The notes: generated from the sequence alone by a model not told the origin. A stretch of DNA of 25,641 bases from an uncultured Clostridium sp. (GCF_934754925.1 NZ_CAKVJA010000039.1:1-25641), one strand, 5' to 3'. Shown: positions 7,104-14,998, numbered from the stretch's first letter. Made by a program: numbers and translations.

Positions 7104-10100
7104 GCTTAAGATAAAAGGATTAAATAGTTTTATAGAAGAACAAACTATAGATTTTGAAAAGTTAACTGATCGAGGATTGTTTGGGATTTTTGGTCCAACA
7201 GGAAGTGGTAAATCTACAATTTTAGATGGTATAACGTTAGCACTATATGGTGATGTTTCAAGAAAAAGCTCTAATTATATAAATACAAATTGTGATAGAT
7301 TAAATGTCAGCTTTGAGTTTCAAATATCAGGAGCAGAAACTAAAAGATATTTAGTTAATAGAGAGTTTAAAAGAGATAAAAAATCAGGAAATCCTGTGTC
7401 TGGTAAGTGTAAGATAGTTGATATAACTAATGGGGAAGAGGTTTTAGCTGATAAGGTTAAAACTGTGACTGATAAATGTAAAGAAGTAATTGGATTAAGT
7501 TTAGAGGATTTTACAAGGACTGTTGTTTTGCCACAGGGAAAGTTTTCAGAGTTTTTAAAGCTTGAAGGAAAACCAAGAAGAGAAATGTTAGAAAGACTTT
7601 TCAATTTAGGTGAATATGGGGATAAGCTTTCAAGTAAATTATCTAAAGAAATAACAAAAGAAAGAACTGAAAATAGTGAACTTATAGGTCAACTTAAGGG
7701 ATATGAAGATATAAGTGAAGAAAAGAAAAAAGAAAAAGAAGAAGAATTAAATATAAGTATTGTAAATTTGGAAAAGGCTAATGAAGAACTTAAAGCAATA
7801 GAAAAAAGTTTCAAAGAAAATACTGAGTTGTGGAATATGCAGCTTGAAGTTAAAGATTATAAGACTAAAGAAAGCAAGCTTATTGATAAAGCTGAGGAAA
7901 TAAATTTATTTAAAGAGAAGGTTAAAGATGCTGAAGCTGCAAATAAAGTTAATCCATATATAATTTCTTATGAAGAAACATTAAAAAATATTAACTTTAC
8001 CGAAAAAGAATTAAGTGAACTTAAAGTTAAATGTCAAGAACTTAAAGTAAAAAAGGATAAATGTGAAGAAGAGTGGAGTAAGGCTAGAATAAATAAAGAT
8101 AGTAAACTTCCAGAATATAAGGTCCAAGAAGAAAAAATAAAAGAAGCAATAAATGATAAAAAGGCTTTAATTGATTTAGAAAATCAAATTAAAGAAATTA
8201 ATAAAAGAGCAGATGAATTACTTAAAAAGAATAAAGAAAATAATGAAAAAGTAATTGATTGTGAAAAGAGATTAAAAAAGGGAAATGAGCTATTAAAAGA
8301 AAAGGAAGAATACAGAGATACTTTAAATATTGAAAGAGAGTTAAAAGAAAATGTTCAAGAAGGGGTAGGTATTACCAGAGATTATAATAATTTATTTAAG
8401 GTAGTTAATGAGTATAAAGTAAAAATAGAAGCTAATAAAGGCGAAGTAAAAAAATATTTAGAAGAAAAACAATTATTAAAGCTTGAATTAGATAAGAAAA
8501 ATAATTTATTGATAGAAAATGAAAGAGCTTTAGAAAAATTAATTAAAAATTGCCCAGGAAATCAAAATGATTTATTTGATATGCAAGAAAAATACTCTGA
8601 ACTTAAAGGTAAGCTAGATATATTTAAAAGGTCAAATGAAGAATTATTAAAAAATAAAGATGCTATTGAAGTATTAAGCAAAGATTTAGAGCCTAAAAAA
8701 GAAGAGTATATTAATTTAGAAAATGAAATTAAAAAAATAAAAATAGAGATACTTGAAATAGAAAGAGAAAATCTAGCTCATAAATTAAGAGAAGAATTAA
8801 ATGAAGGAGATATTTGTCCGGTTTGTGGTTCAGTTGAACATCATAAGGAAAAAATTAAGCATGTAGATATTAAGGATGATACTAATCTAGAAAAAAGTAT
8901 AGATTTAAAAGAAAAACTATCTATTATTGTACTTAATAGTATAAGGGACATAGAAGCTAAGTTAAGTATTGCAAAGGAAAAAATAAAAGAAAGTGAATCA
9001 ATAATTAGCGATTTAGGTGAAGATTTTAATGAAGAAGTAGTACTTAATCTTCAAGTGAAAATGAACGAATTAAAATCTAAGATAAATGATTACAATATTA
9101 AAAAGGAAGAGCTTGAAAATAGAATAAAGAATTTAAGAGAAGAATGTAATAATTTAAAACTTAAACATACACAATTAGAAACTAAAATTAATAGTAATGA
9201 AAATACAATAAATGAATTGTTAGAAGATAAAAAGAAGCAAGAGGAAAATTTGCAGCAAGTTGAAGAAAAATTAAATTTTCTTAAAGAAAAAACTAAGGTT
9301 GAAGATTTTATAACTAAAAATGCTGAAATAAATAAAATTGAAAATGAAAGAGAAGAAATAGAAAAAACTATAAAAAGCTATAGAAATAGAATAGATGAAT
9401 TAAACACAGAGAAAGAAGTTGCAAAAAATAACTTAAATGATACTAATCAGGAATTAGCTAAAATTAATACAACTTTAGATGAAAAAAATAAAGTTAGAGA
9501 AGAAAATTTATTAAAAATAAAAAGTAAAGTTAAGGATATAGATAATATAGAAGAAATATTAAATAAAGTTCAAAAAGAAATAAAAATAATTGAAGACAAT
9601 TATATTTTTACAGAAAAGTCAAAAGAAGAAGCAGATAAAATTTATGAAGAGTGTAACTCTAAATTAATTAGTATTACTTCAAAGGGAAAAGAACTTTATA
9701 AAAGAAAAGAAGAAGAAAAGCAAAAGCTTGATATAGCATTAAAAGAAGAAGGGTTTTTAAGTGCAGATGAAGTTAAACAAAATGTTTTAGAAAAGGTTAA
9801 AATAGAAGCTTTAAAGGTTGAAATTGATAAATATAATGATGATTTAGCAAAAATAAGGGGAGCTATTGAAAGCATTTCTAAAAAGATTGGAAATAGAGAA
9901 TTAACTGAAGAACAATGGATTGCTATACAACAAGAAAAAGAAGAAAAAGAAGTTAAAGTTAAGGAATATAATGAAATAAAAATTAAACTTCAAGAAGAAC
10001 TTAAGATAATAGAAGACAAGATGATAGAGCTAAAGGGGTTATTGAAGCAAAAGGAAGAGTTAGACCATAAGCTTGCATTATTAAATGATTTAGATAAATT

Positions 10101-10581
10101 ATTTAAGGGGAAAAAGTTTGTTGAATTTGTTGCAGCTACTAGACTTAAATATGTTTCGCTAGAAGCTAGTAAAAAGTTAAAGGAAATAACTAATGGAAAC
10201 TATGGGTTAGAAGTAGATGAGGATGGAAGATTTATAATTAGAGATTATAAAAATGGTGGAGCTGAAAGAGATGCTTCTACACTTTCAGGGGGAGAAACCT
10301 TCTTAGCATCACTTGCTTTAGCACTTGCATTATCAGCAGAAATTCAACTTAAGGGAACTGCTCCACTTGAATTATTCTTCTTAGATGAAGGGTTTGGTAC
10401 TTTAGATGATAATCTTTTAGAGGTTGTTATGAGCTCGCTTGAAAGAATTCATAATGATAAATTAAAGGTAGGAATAATAAGTCATGTTGAATCTATTAAG
10501 AATAGAGTTCCTGTTAAGCTTTTAATTACTCCAGCAGAAGCAGGAATGGGTGGAAGTAAGGTTAAAATTGAAAGAAGCTAA
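7090..10581 (+). CDS. sbcC: Exonuclease subunit SbcC (Rad50-type SMC ATPase)
   Basis: 1163 residues. Walker A GPTGSGKS at 35-42, a Q-loop segment TVVLPQGKF, two long Lys/Glu-rich coiled-coil arms, a central zinc hook CPVC (residues 576-579, almost exactly mid-protein), the ABC signature LSGGE near 1065, and Walker B LELFFLDEGFGTLD near 1095-1110. Together these are the full Rad50/SbcC plan of normal length. ATP binding drives head engagement and controls the SbcD nuclease. The frame is open from 7072, but GAGGGGG (7077-7083) places the ribosome binding site six bases before ATG 7090. Overlaps sbcD. No T-tract terminator follows; a new promoter and hairpin begin within 30 bases. Confidence 0.97.
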   Translation: MRPIKLKIKGLNSFIEEQTIDFEKLTDRGLFGIFGPTGSGKSTILDGITLALYGDVSRKSSNYINTNCDRLNVSFEFQISGAETKRYLVNREFKRDKKSGNPVSGKCKIVDITNGEEVLADKVKTVTDKCKEVIGLSLEDFTRTVVLPQGKFSEFLKLEGKPRREMLERLFNLGEYGDKLSSKLSKEITKERTENSELIGQLKGYEDISEEKKKEKEEELNISIVNLEKANEELKAIEKSFKENTELWNMQLEVKDYKTKESKLIDKAEEINLFKEKVKDAEAANKVNPYIISYEETLKNINFTEKELSELKVKCQELKVKKDKCEEEWSKARINKDSKLPEYKVQEEKIKEAINDKKALIDLENQIKEINKRADELLKKNKENNEKVIDCEKRLKKGNELLKEKEEYRDTLNIERELKENVQEGVGITRDYNNLFKVVNEYKVKIEANKGEVKKYLEEKQLLKLELDKKNNLLIENERALEKLIKNCPGNQNDLFDMQEKYSELKGKLDIFKRSNEELLKNKDAIEVLSKDLEPKKEEYINLENEIKKIKIEILEIERENLAHKLREELNEGDICPVCGSVEHHKEKIKHVDIKDDTNLEKSIDLKEKLSIIVLNSIRDIEAKLSIAKEKIKESESIISDLGEDFNEEVVLNLQVKMNELKSKINDYNIKKEELENRIKNLREECNNLKLKHTQLETKINSNENTINELLEDKKKQEENLQQVEEKLNFLKEKTKVEDFITKNAEINKIENEREEIEKTIKSYRNRIDELNTEKEVAKNNLNDTNQELAKINTTLDEKNKVREENLLKIKSKVKDIDNIEEILNKVQKEIKIIEDNYIFTEKSKEEADKIYEECNSKLISITSKGKELYKRKEEEKQKLDIALKEEGFLSADEVKQNVLEKVKIEALKVEIDKYNDDLAKIRGAIESISKKIGNRELTEEQWIAIQQEKEEKEVKVKEYNEIKIKLQEELKIIEDKMIELKGLLKQKEELDHKLALLNDLDKLFKGKKFVEFVAATRLKYVSLEASKKLKEITNGNYGLEVDEDGRFIIRDYKNGGAERDASTLSGGETFLASLALALALSAEIQLKGTAPLELFFLDEGFGTLDDNLLEVVMSSLERIHNDKLKVGIISHVESIKNRVPVKLLITPAEAGMGGSKVKIERS

Positions 10582-10592
10582 AATTAGAATAA

Positions 10593-10601
10593 TGTTATAA
10601 T
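10593..10601 (+). promoter_or_regulatory. Extended -10 promoter for the pentapeptide protein
   Basis: TGTTATAAT (10593-10601) is a full TGnTATAAT extended -10. No good -35 lies at 16-18 bases; TTGAAA at 10568 is 22 away. Predicted start is about 10607, at the first bases of the hairpin described next. Confidence 0.5.
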
Positions 10602-10603
10602 AT

Positions 10604-10644
10604 ATGGCCCATAATATCATAAAGGAGTTGATATTATGGGCTAT
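10604..10644 (+). promoter_or_regulatory. Hairpin presenting the Shine-Dalgarno in its loop and the start codon in its stem
   Basis: Arms 10604-10619 and 10629-10644 pair over 16 consecutive positions (15 Watson-Crick, one G-U; the core is CCCATAATATCA/TGATATTATGGG). The nine-base loop TAAAGGAGT is the Shine-Dalgarno itself. The ATG at 10636-10638 is in the 3' arm. No T-tract follows, so it is not a terminator. It could control translation, stabilise the 5' end, or at DNA level be an operator. Confidence 0.8.
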
Positions 10645-11820
10645 GTTAATTTTAAGGAAGAAAGATATAAAGCAACAAATCAACTTAAGAAGAGGAGAGA
10701 AAATAATAAAAATTTATTTGAACAATTAGTAAAATCAAGAGAGCTTCCTAATACATATAATCCAGATAAGGAGTATAGTTTTAAAGAATTTAATGATAAA
10801 CATTTTGGCGGAGGAAAGATATTAGCAGAAAAGGAATTTATTGAAATTGCGAATAGTGATATTATTTGTTCAATATTCACTAACTGCACATTTGGTAATA
10901 TTAAGTTTAAAGATTGTAGTTTTATAGGATGTAAGTTTAATGAGTGTAATTTTGAAAGTGGAGGAGTATTATTTGAAAATTGCACCTTTTTTAAGGAAGA
11001 AAGTGAAAAGAAACCTTCCCTTAATAGGTTTGATAATTTTTCATGTGAATTTTATAAGTGCAATATTTATGCAAAGTTTGATGGATGTATATTAAGTTAT
11101 TTAATATTTGATAAATGTTTAATCCATAATACTTTCTTTAATCTAAGTGATATGAGTAGTTTAATTATTTTTAATTCAGAATTTAAAAGAATTAGAATTG
11201 AAGATTGTGATTTAAGTGGGGCTAAAATAATAGATACATATATAATAGATTTAGATTTTACTGATAAAATGAAAACTAAATTTGATCAAAAAACCTTTTT
11301 TGATAAAATAAAGTTAAGAGAAAAGAATAGGGATGAATATGAAGGTGTTTATATGACATATGAAACTATTGCTGATAAGTTTAAGGAAAATTCCTTGAAT
11401 AATAATTTTGGAGAGTATTATTATTTGGGTAAGAAAGCAGAAAGAAAAGTTTTAGATTTTTTTCCTAAGGTTGGATCATATTTATATTGGGCTACATCTG
11501 GATATGGTGAGAGACCAATTAATGCAATAGTATTTTCACTTATAATGATAGCTATATTTGGGGTTTTGTATTCTATATTTGGAATTGAAGTTAAGGATAA
11601 TTTTATATACTTGGTAAAATATAACATACACGATTATAGGGGGATTCTAGATTGTTTAAGGCAAGGCCTTATATTAAGTATAGATTTATTTAGTGGGGTT
11701 GGAGCAAATGAGACTATTCCAGTAAAATTCTCTGAAATAATTGCTAGCTTTGAAATTATGTTTGGTGTTATTATGATTGGAATAGGAACAGGTGTAGTAG
11801 TAAGAAAATTAGTAAGATAA
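10636..11820 (+). CDS. Pentapeptide-repeat protein with C-terminal two-helix ion-channel-like domain
   Basis: 394 residues. An N-terminal charged region is followed by a run of Cys/Phe-rich pentapeptide-like repeats at about 72-118 and more loosely to 215 (FTNCTF, FKDCSF, FNECNF, FENCTF), expected to form a right-handed beta-helix. A linker carries SGYGERP (288-294), a motif common just before the membrane part in pentapeptide/channel fusions. The first membrane helix is about 296-317, a re-entrant pore-like segment 340-362, and a second helix 367-388, ending VVVRKLVR. The filter position reads SGVGANETIP rather than a K-channel TVGYGD, so ion selectivity is not predictable. Start fixed by AAAGGAG in the hairpin loop. 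It lies after sbcC with its own -10, and function is unknown. Confidence 0.8.
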   Translation: MGYVNFKEERYKATNQLKKRRENNKNLFEQLVKSRELPNTYNPDKEYSFKEFNDKHFGGGKILAEKEFIEIANSDIICSIFTNCTFGNIKFKDCSFIGCKFNECNFESGGVLFENCTFFKEESEKKPSLNRFDNFSCEFYKCNIYAKFDGCILSYLIFDKCLIHNTFFNLSDMSSLIIFNSEFKRIRIEDCDLSGAKIIDTYIIDLDFTDKMKTKFDQKTFFDKIKLREKNRDEYEGVYMTYETIADKFKENSLNNNFGEYYYLGKKAERKVLDFFPKVGSYLYWATSGYGERPINAIVFSLIMIAIFGVLYSIFGIEVKDNFIYLVKYNIHDYRGILDCLRQGLILSIDLFSGVGANETIPVKFSEIIASFEIMFGVIMIGIGTGVVVRKLVR

Positions 11821-11831
11821 ATTTTTAGTAG

Positions 11832-11882
11832 GTAAATTACTTTTATTAATCTATATATAAAAAGTAATTTACTTTTATTTTT
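11832..11882 (+). terminator. Terminator after the pentapeptide protein
   Basis: GTAAATTACTTTT (11832-11844) pairs perfectly over 13 bp with AAAAGTAATTTAC (11860-11872) around a 15-base AT loop, followed by a T-rich tract. Confidence 0.88.
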
Positions 11883-11916
11883 AATGAAAATGTATACAAA
11901 AACTTTTTAAAAGTTA

Positions 11917-11945
11917 TTGAAAAAGTATAAAATTGGTATTGTAAT
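11917..11945 (+). promoter_or_regulatory. Probable promoter of the former xylulokinase gene
   Basis: TTGAAA (11917-11922), a 17-base spacer and TGTAAT (11940-11945), about 87 bases before the xylB-like ATG. Several short AAGTT/AACTT repeats lie around it (11910-11985) and might be old repressor sites, but no clear operator emerges. Confidence 0.4.
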
Positions 11946-12032
11946 AAACTTATAAAAGAACATTTAAAAAGTTATTTAATAATATTTTAAAAAGATTGAG
12001 ATAAAAAAGAGTTATATATTGTGGAGGGGATT

Positions 12033-12197
12033 ATGAGATATTTATTAGGTTTAGATATTGGTACATCAGGAACGAAAACTGCTTTGTTCGATGAATTAGG
12101 AAATACAATTGAAACTGCAACTTATGGTTATGATTTATATCAACCACAAGCAGGGTGGGCAGAACAAAATCCAGAAGATTGGTGGGAAGCCATGTAA
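12033..12197 (+). pseudogene. xylB: Xylulokinase (FGGY kinase) N-terminal remnant
   Basis: Starts correctly with GGAGGGG then ATG. Encodes 54 residues that are plainly the first 53 of a FGGY sugar kinase of the XylB type: the phosphate-1 loop GLDIGTSGTKTALFDE (6-21), then YQPQAGWAEQNPEDWW (36-51), the family's substrate-lid signature. After Trp-Trp-Glu-Ala the frame runs into ATG-TAA because the DNA switches to an unrelated ROK gene at about 12184-12192. A real xylulokinase has about 500 residues, so roughly 450 are gone. If translated, this is a non-functional stub. Confidence 0.9.
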
Positions 12198-12591
12198 ATG
12201 TGGCTCTAAGTGATGTCTAGAAGCATATACATCAACTAATGCATTATTAGAAGAATATAATAAGATGAGTAATGGTAAAATAGATGATATAGATGAGTTT
12301 ATATCTTTATTTGAAAATGAAGATAAAGCTACATATGAGGCTTTAGAAAAGTATTTTAATATACTTGGTATAGGAATTTCTAATTTAACAATGTTATTAG
12401 ATCCAAGTTGTGTAGTTTTAGGCGGAGATATAAATATTCTATTAAAAGAAAATATAGAGTATTTAAGAAGGATTGTTTATAAGGACAATTTATTCACTAA
12501 TGAGGAGATTTGTAAGATTGATGTTACAGAATTTAAGGGGTCATATTTAGTAGGAGCTGCAATGGTTCCATTAGAAGCATTTTTAAATTAA
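12184..12591 (+). pseudogene. ROK-family protein C-terminal remnant (XylR/NagC-type), with internal TGA
   Basis: In one frame from 12184 the DNA reads GKPCKCGSK-stop-CLEAYTSTNALLEEYN. This is the ROK zinc motif CxCGxxGCxE with the conserved Gly codon turned into TGA (12211-12213). It continues with NLTMLLDPSCVVLGGDI and YLVGAAMVPLEAFLN, the typical C-terminal ROK blocks (N-x-x-x-DP--VVLGG and GAA). About 135 codons survive; the DNA-binding and nucleotide-binding N-terminal part is missing. An ATG at 12265 could start a 108-residue fragment, but it has no good ribosome binding site. Its position beside xylB and transaldolase suggests a former xylose repressor; a ROK sugar kinase is the alternative. 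Confidence 0.85.
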
Positions 12592-12646
12592 GATGTTTTT
12601 AAAATATGTATCTTAGTAATACTGTGTAACATGGATGTTTTATGAT

Positions 12647-12675
12647 AAAGGGCAGATAAATAAAGCTGCCTTTTT
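12647..12675 (+). terminator. Terminator after the ROK remnant
   Basis: AAAGGGCAG (12647-12655) pairs with CTGCCTTTT (12666-12674), nine pairs with one G-U, a ten-base loop and a T5 tract. Confidence 0.85.
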
Positions 12676-12745
12676 ATAAAGAAACTTTTAAAATAAATTT
12701 TAAAAAGTAGTTAAATAACAATTAAAATATAAAGGAGAGTTTTAA

Positions 12746-13393
12746 ATGAAGTTATTTTTAGACACAGCAAATGTAGAACATATTAAAGAGGCAAATGAAA
12801 TGGGAGTAATTTGTGGAGTAACAACAAATCCATCATTAATAGCTAAAGAGGGAAGAAATTTCAATGAAGTTATAAAGGAAATAACAGAAATAGTTGATGG
12901 ACCTATAAGTGGGGAAGTTGTAAGTGAAGATGCAGAAGGAATGATAAAAGAAGGTAGAGAAATTGCTGCTATTCATAAAAATATGATTGTTAAAGTTCCA
13001 ATGACAGTTGAAGGCCTTAAAGCTGTTAAGGTATTAGCTAGAGAAGGAATTAAAACTAATGTAACATTAATTTTCTCTGCTAACCAAGCTCTTTTAGCAG
13101 CAAATGCTGGAGCAACTTATGTTAGTCCATTCTTAGGAAGAGTAGATGATATATCTATGGATGGCATGGAACTTGTAAGAACAATTGCTGAAATATTTGA
13201 AGTGCATGGAATAAATACAGAAATAATTGCTGCAAGTGTTAGACATCCAATTCATGTTATAGAAGCAGCTAGAGCAGGTGCACATATAGCGACAGTACCA
13301 TATGCATTAGTAATGCAAATGGTTAAACATCCATTAACAGATGCAGGATTAGAAAAATTTAAGGCAGATTGGGCAGCAGCTTTTGGAAAGTAA
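12746..13393 (+). CDS. tal: Transaldolase (small TalC/FSA-type)
   Basis: 215-residue class I aldolase of the pentose phosphate pathway, transferring dihydroxyacetone between sedoheptulose-7-P and glyceraldehyde-3-P. The Schiff-base lysine is Lys83 in MIVKVPMT. N-terminal FLDTANVEHI and GVTTNPSLIAKEG are family hallmarks. At the position that is Tyr in E. coli fructose-6-phosphate aldolase (APYVNRVD), this protein has Phe129 (SPFLGRVD), which points to transaldolase rather than FSA activity. Good ribosome binding site AAAGGAGAG. It is the only intact gene in a decayed xylose/pentose locus, with a terminator upstream, so it must use its own promoter. Confidence 0.95.
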   Translation: MKLFLDTANVEHIKEANEMGVICGVTTNPSLIAKEGRNFNEVIKEITEIVDGPISGEVVSEDAEGMIKEGREIAAIHKNMIVKVPMTVEGLKAVKVLAREGIKTNVTLIFSANQALLAANAGATYVSPFLGRVDDISMDGMELVRTIAEIFEVHGINTEIIAASVRHPIHVIEAARAGAHIATVPYALVMQMVKHPLTDAGLEKFKADWAAAFGK

Positions 13394-13396
13394 TAT

Positions 13397-13641
13397 ATGA
13401 ATTTTAAAATATACCAGATGTAAAATTAGGAATTGTTGCAGTTAGTAGAGACTGCTTCCCAATGAAATTATCAGCAGGACGCAGACAAGCTGTAGTCGCA
13501 GCATATAAAGAAGCTTATGGGGAAATTTATGAATGTCCTACAACAGTTGAAAGTGAAGTTCACATGAGAAAAGCTTTAGCATTATTAGACTGGATGGAAT
13601 CTCATAAGGGATCAAGGGAATACGTGGTATTTGCTAATTAG
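13397..13641 (+). pseudogene. L-fucose-isomerase-like gene remnant, frameshifted and truncated
   Basis: ATG at 13397, six bases after the GGAAAG at the end of tal. The first four codons (M-N-F-K) are in one frame. From 13411 a different frame runs 76 codons to the TAG at 13639: IPDVKLGIVAVSRDCFPMKLS, then RRQAVVAAYKEAYGEIYECPTTVESEVHMRKAL. This matches, from my memory of the family, the N-terminus of L-fucose-isomerase-like proteins. The shift is explained by one A missing from the AAAA run at 13406-13409. After MRKAL the reading (LLDWMESHKG..YVVFAN) no longer looks like that family, so a deletion probably fuses two fragments. A complete isomerase has about 450-500 residues. Confidence 0.75.
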
Positions 13642-13651
13642 CTCTTACTTA

Positions 13652-13695
13652 AACTGTATTAATAAAGTTTTGTAATTTATTAATACAGTTTTTTT
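13652..13695 (+). terminator. Terminator of the tal unit
   Basis: AACTGTATTAATAAA (13652-13666) and TTTATTAATACAGTT (13676-13690) pair perfectly over 15 bp around a nine-base loop, followed by a T7 run. Confidence 0.93.
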
Positions 13696-13759
13696 ATATA
13701 TTAATACTTACAAATTAGTATATATTTATATAGAATAAATATAAATATAAGTTAAATAT

Positions 13760-13789
13760 TTGTTACCTAATATAAAATGGTGTTATAAT
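13760..13789 (+). promoter_or_regulatory. Promoter of plsC
   Basis: TTGTTA (13760-13765), an 18-base spacer and perfect TATAAT (13784-13789), about 30 bases before the plsC ATG. Confidence 0.65.
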
Positions 13790-13819
13790 AAATAAGACTA
13801 TAATAGTAGGGGGATTTAC

Positions 13820-14536
13820 ATGATAATAAAAACTATAAAATATTTTTTTTATATGATATATACAAGATTAAAAGGATTTAAGTATGAACATATAAAACGA
13901 AAGTATGGGATAGAGAAAGCAACAGAATATGCAGCTAAATGCATGTATTTATGGTCAAAGTTTACCGTAAAAACTATAGGAATGGACATAGTTATTAAAG
14001 GAAAAGAAAATATACCTGATGGTCCATGTGTTTTTATAGGAAATCATACTAGTATATTAGATATACCAACTATATTCTATTCAGCTGATAGGCTTGTTGG
14101 ATTTGTAGCTAAAAAAGAGGTTTTAAAGGTTCCAATATTAAGTTATTGGTTATCAAGAGGAAAATGCATACCTTTAGATAGGCAAAATCCAAGGGATGCT
14201 GTTAGAGTAATTAATGAAGGAGTAAAAAATTTAAAAGATGGCTATTCAATGATGATATTCCCAGAGGGAACTAGAAGTTTAGATGGAAAAACACTTCCTT
14301 TTAAAAAGGGAAGTTTAAAACTAGCAATTAAAGCTAAGGTGCCAATAGTACCTGTAACAATAGATGCTGCATTTACTTCATTTGAGGAAAATAATAAATT
14401 TAAGCCATCAACAGTTAATGTTACCTTTTGTAAGCCTATAGAGACTGAAGGGTTAACAAGAGATGAAGAAAAGACTCTAGCTGAAGATATTAGAAAAATA
14501 ATAATTAGCAATTTAAGAAAAGAATTTAGGGAATAA
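13820..14536 (+). CDS. plsC: 1-acyl-sn-glycerol-3-phosphate acyltransferase
   Basis: 238 residues. Adds the second acyl chain to lysophosphatidate, making phosphatidic acid at the inner membrane face. Catalytic H-x4-D is His76/Asp81 in GNHTSILD, the acyl acceptor motif FPEGTR is at 147-152, and KVPIVPVTI follows as motif IV. A hydrophobic N-terminal stretch with aromatic residues (FFYMIY) probably anchors it. Start follows TAGGGGG. The ArsR gene follows after a 29-base gap without a terminator, so they are probably co-transcribed. Substrate preference is not visible. Confidence 0.93.
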   Translation: MIIKTIKYFFYMIYTRLKGFKYEHIKRKYGIEKATEYAAKCMYLWSKFTVKTIGMDIVIKGKENIPDGPCVFIGNHTSILDIPTIFYSADRLVGFVAKKEVLKVPILSYWLSRGKCIPLDRQNPRDAVRVINEGVKNLKDGYSMMIFPEGTRSLDGKTLPFKKGSLKLAIKAKVPIVPVTIDAAFTSFEENNKFKPSTVNVTFCKPIETEGLTRDEEKTLAEDIRKIIISNLRKEFRE

Positions 14537-14565
14537 TATATTAAAGTAATTTTAATGGAGGAGTT

Positions 14566-14886
14566 ATGGATAATAAATATGATAATAATGCAAAAATATT
14601 TAAAGCATTAAGCGATTCTAATAGATTACAAATTATTCATATATTATCTTGTGGTGAGAGATGTGCTTGTAGATTATTAGAACACTTTAAATTTACTCAA
14701 CCAACATTATCTCATCATATGAAGGTACTAATGGAGTGTGGATTAGTTGATTCTAGAAAAGAAGGAACTTGGAACTATTATAGCTTAAATAAAGATAATG
14801 CAAATGAGCTAATAAGATTTTTAAATGAGCTAATGTTAAGTAATAAAGAGTTAATAATAGAAAAAAGCAGTGACTGTGATTGTTAA
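14566..14886 (+). CDS. ArsR/SmtB-family metalloregulator, arsenic-type
   Basis: 106-residue winged-helix repressor. Residues 11-70 align with E. coli-type ArsR: ALSDSNRLQIIHIL, then CGERCACRLLEHF with Cys29, Cys33 and Cys35, the alpha-3 site for trivalent arsenic/antimony. The recognition helix is TQPTLSHHMKVL, and the wing follows (SRKEGTWNYYSL). A C-terminal Cys104-x-Cys106 may add a thiol. These regulators leave DNA on metal binding. No arsenite pump lies alongside: upstream is plsC, and downstream beyond a terminator is the MATE-gshAB unit, whose promoter carries a long inverted repeat. Ribosome binding site GGAGGAG. Family certain, ligand inferred from the CxC. Confidence 0.92.
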   Translation: MDNKYDNNAKIFKALSDSNRLQIIHILSCGERCACRLLEHFKFTQPTLSHHMKVLMECGLVDSRKEGTWNYYSLNKDNANELIRFLNELMLSNKELIIEKSSDCDC

Positions 14887-14895
14887 ATTAATAAA

Positions 14896-14936
14896 AATGG
14901 TCTCATAATAAATTTACCTGTTATGAGATCATTTTT
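14896..14936 (+). terminator. Terminator of the plsC-arsR unit
   Basis: AATGGTCTCATAA (14896-14908) pairs with TTATGAGATCATT (14921-14933), 13 bp with one G-U, 12-base loop, then a T5 tract. Confidence 0.92.
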
Positions 14937-14998
14937 GCTTTTTAATATAAAAATTAAAGTAAGTTACTAAAATTATTTATTTGAAAGTACTATGAATG

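Noticed and set aside
7320..7604. Minus-strand open frame inside sbcC, and similar frames inside other genes
   Set aside because: Each lies antisense to a gene with clear family motifs, has no ribosome binding site and has no recognisable product.
7680..10100. Repetitive GAA/AAA-rich DNA as a repeat region or CRISPR
   Set aside because: It encodes the coiled-coil arms of SbcC. There is no regular repeat-spacer period, and no CRISPR array was seen anywhere in the window.
12265..12591. 108-codon ORF as an intact small gene
   Set aside because: It is the tail of a ROK protein whose upstream zinc motif is readable in the same frame across a TGA; no ribosome binding site precedes the ATG.
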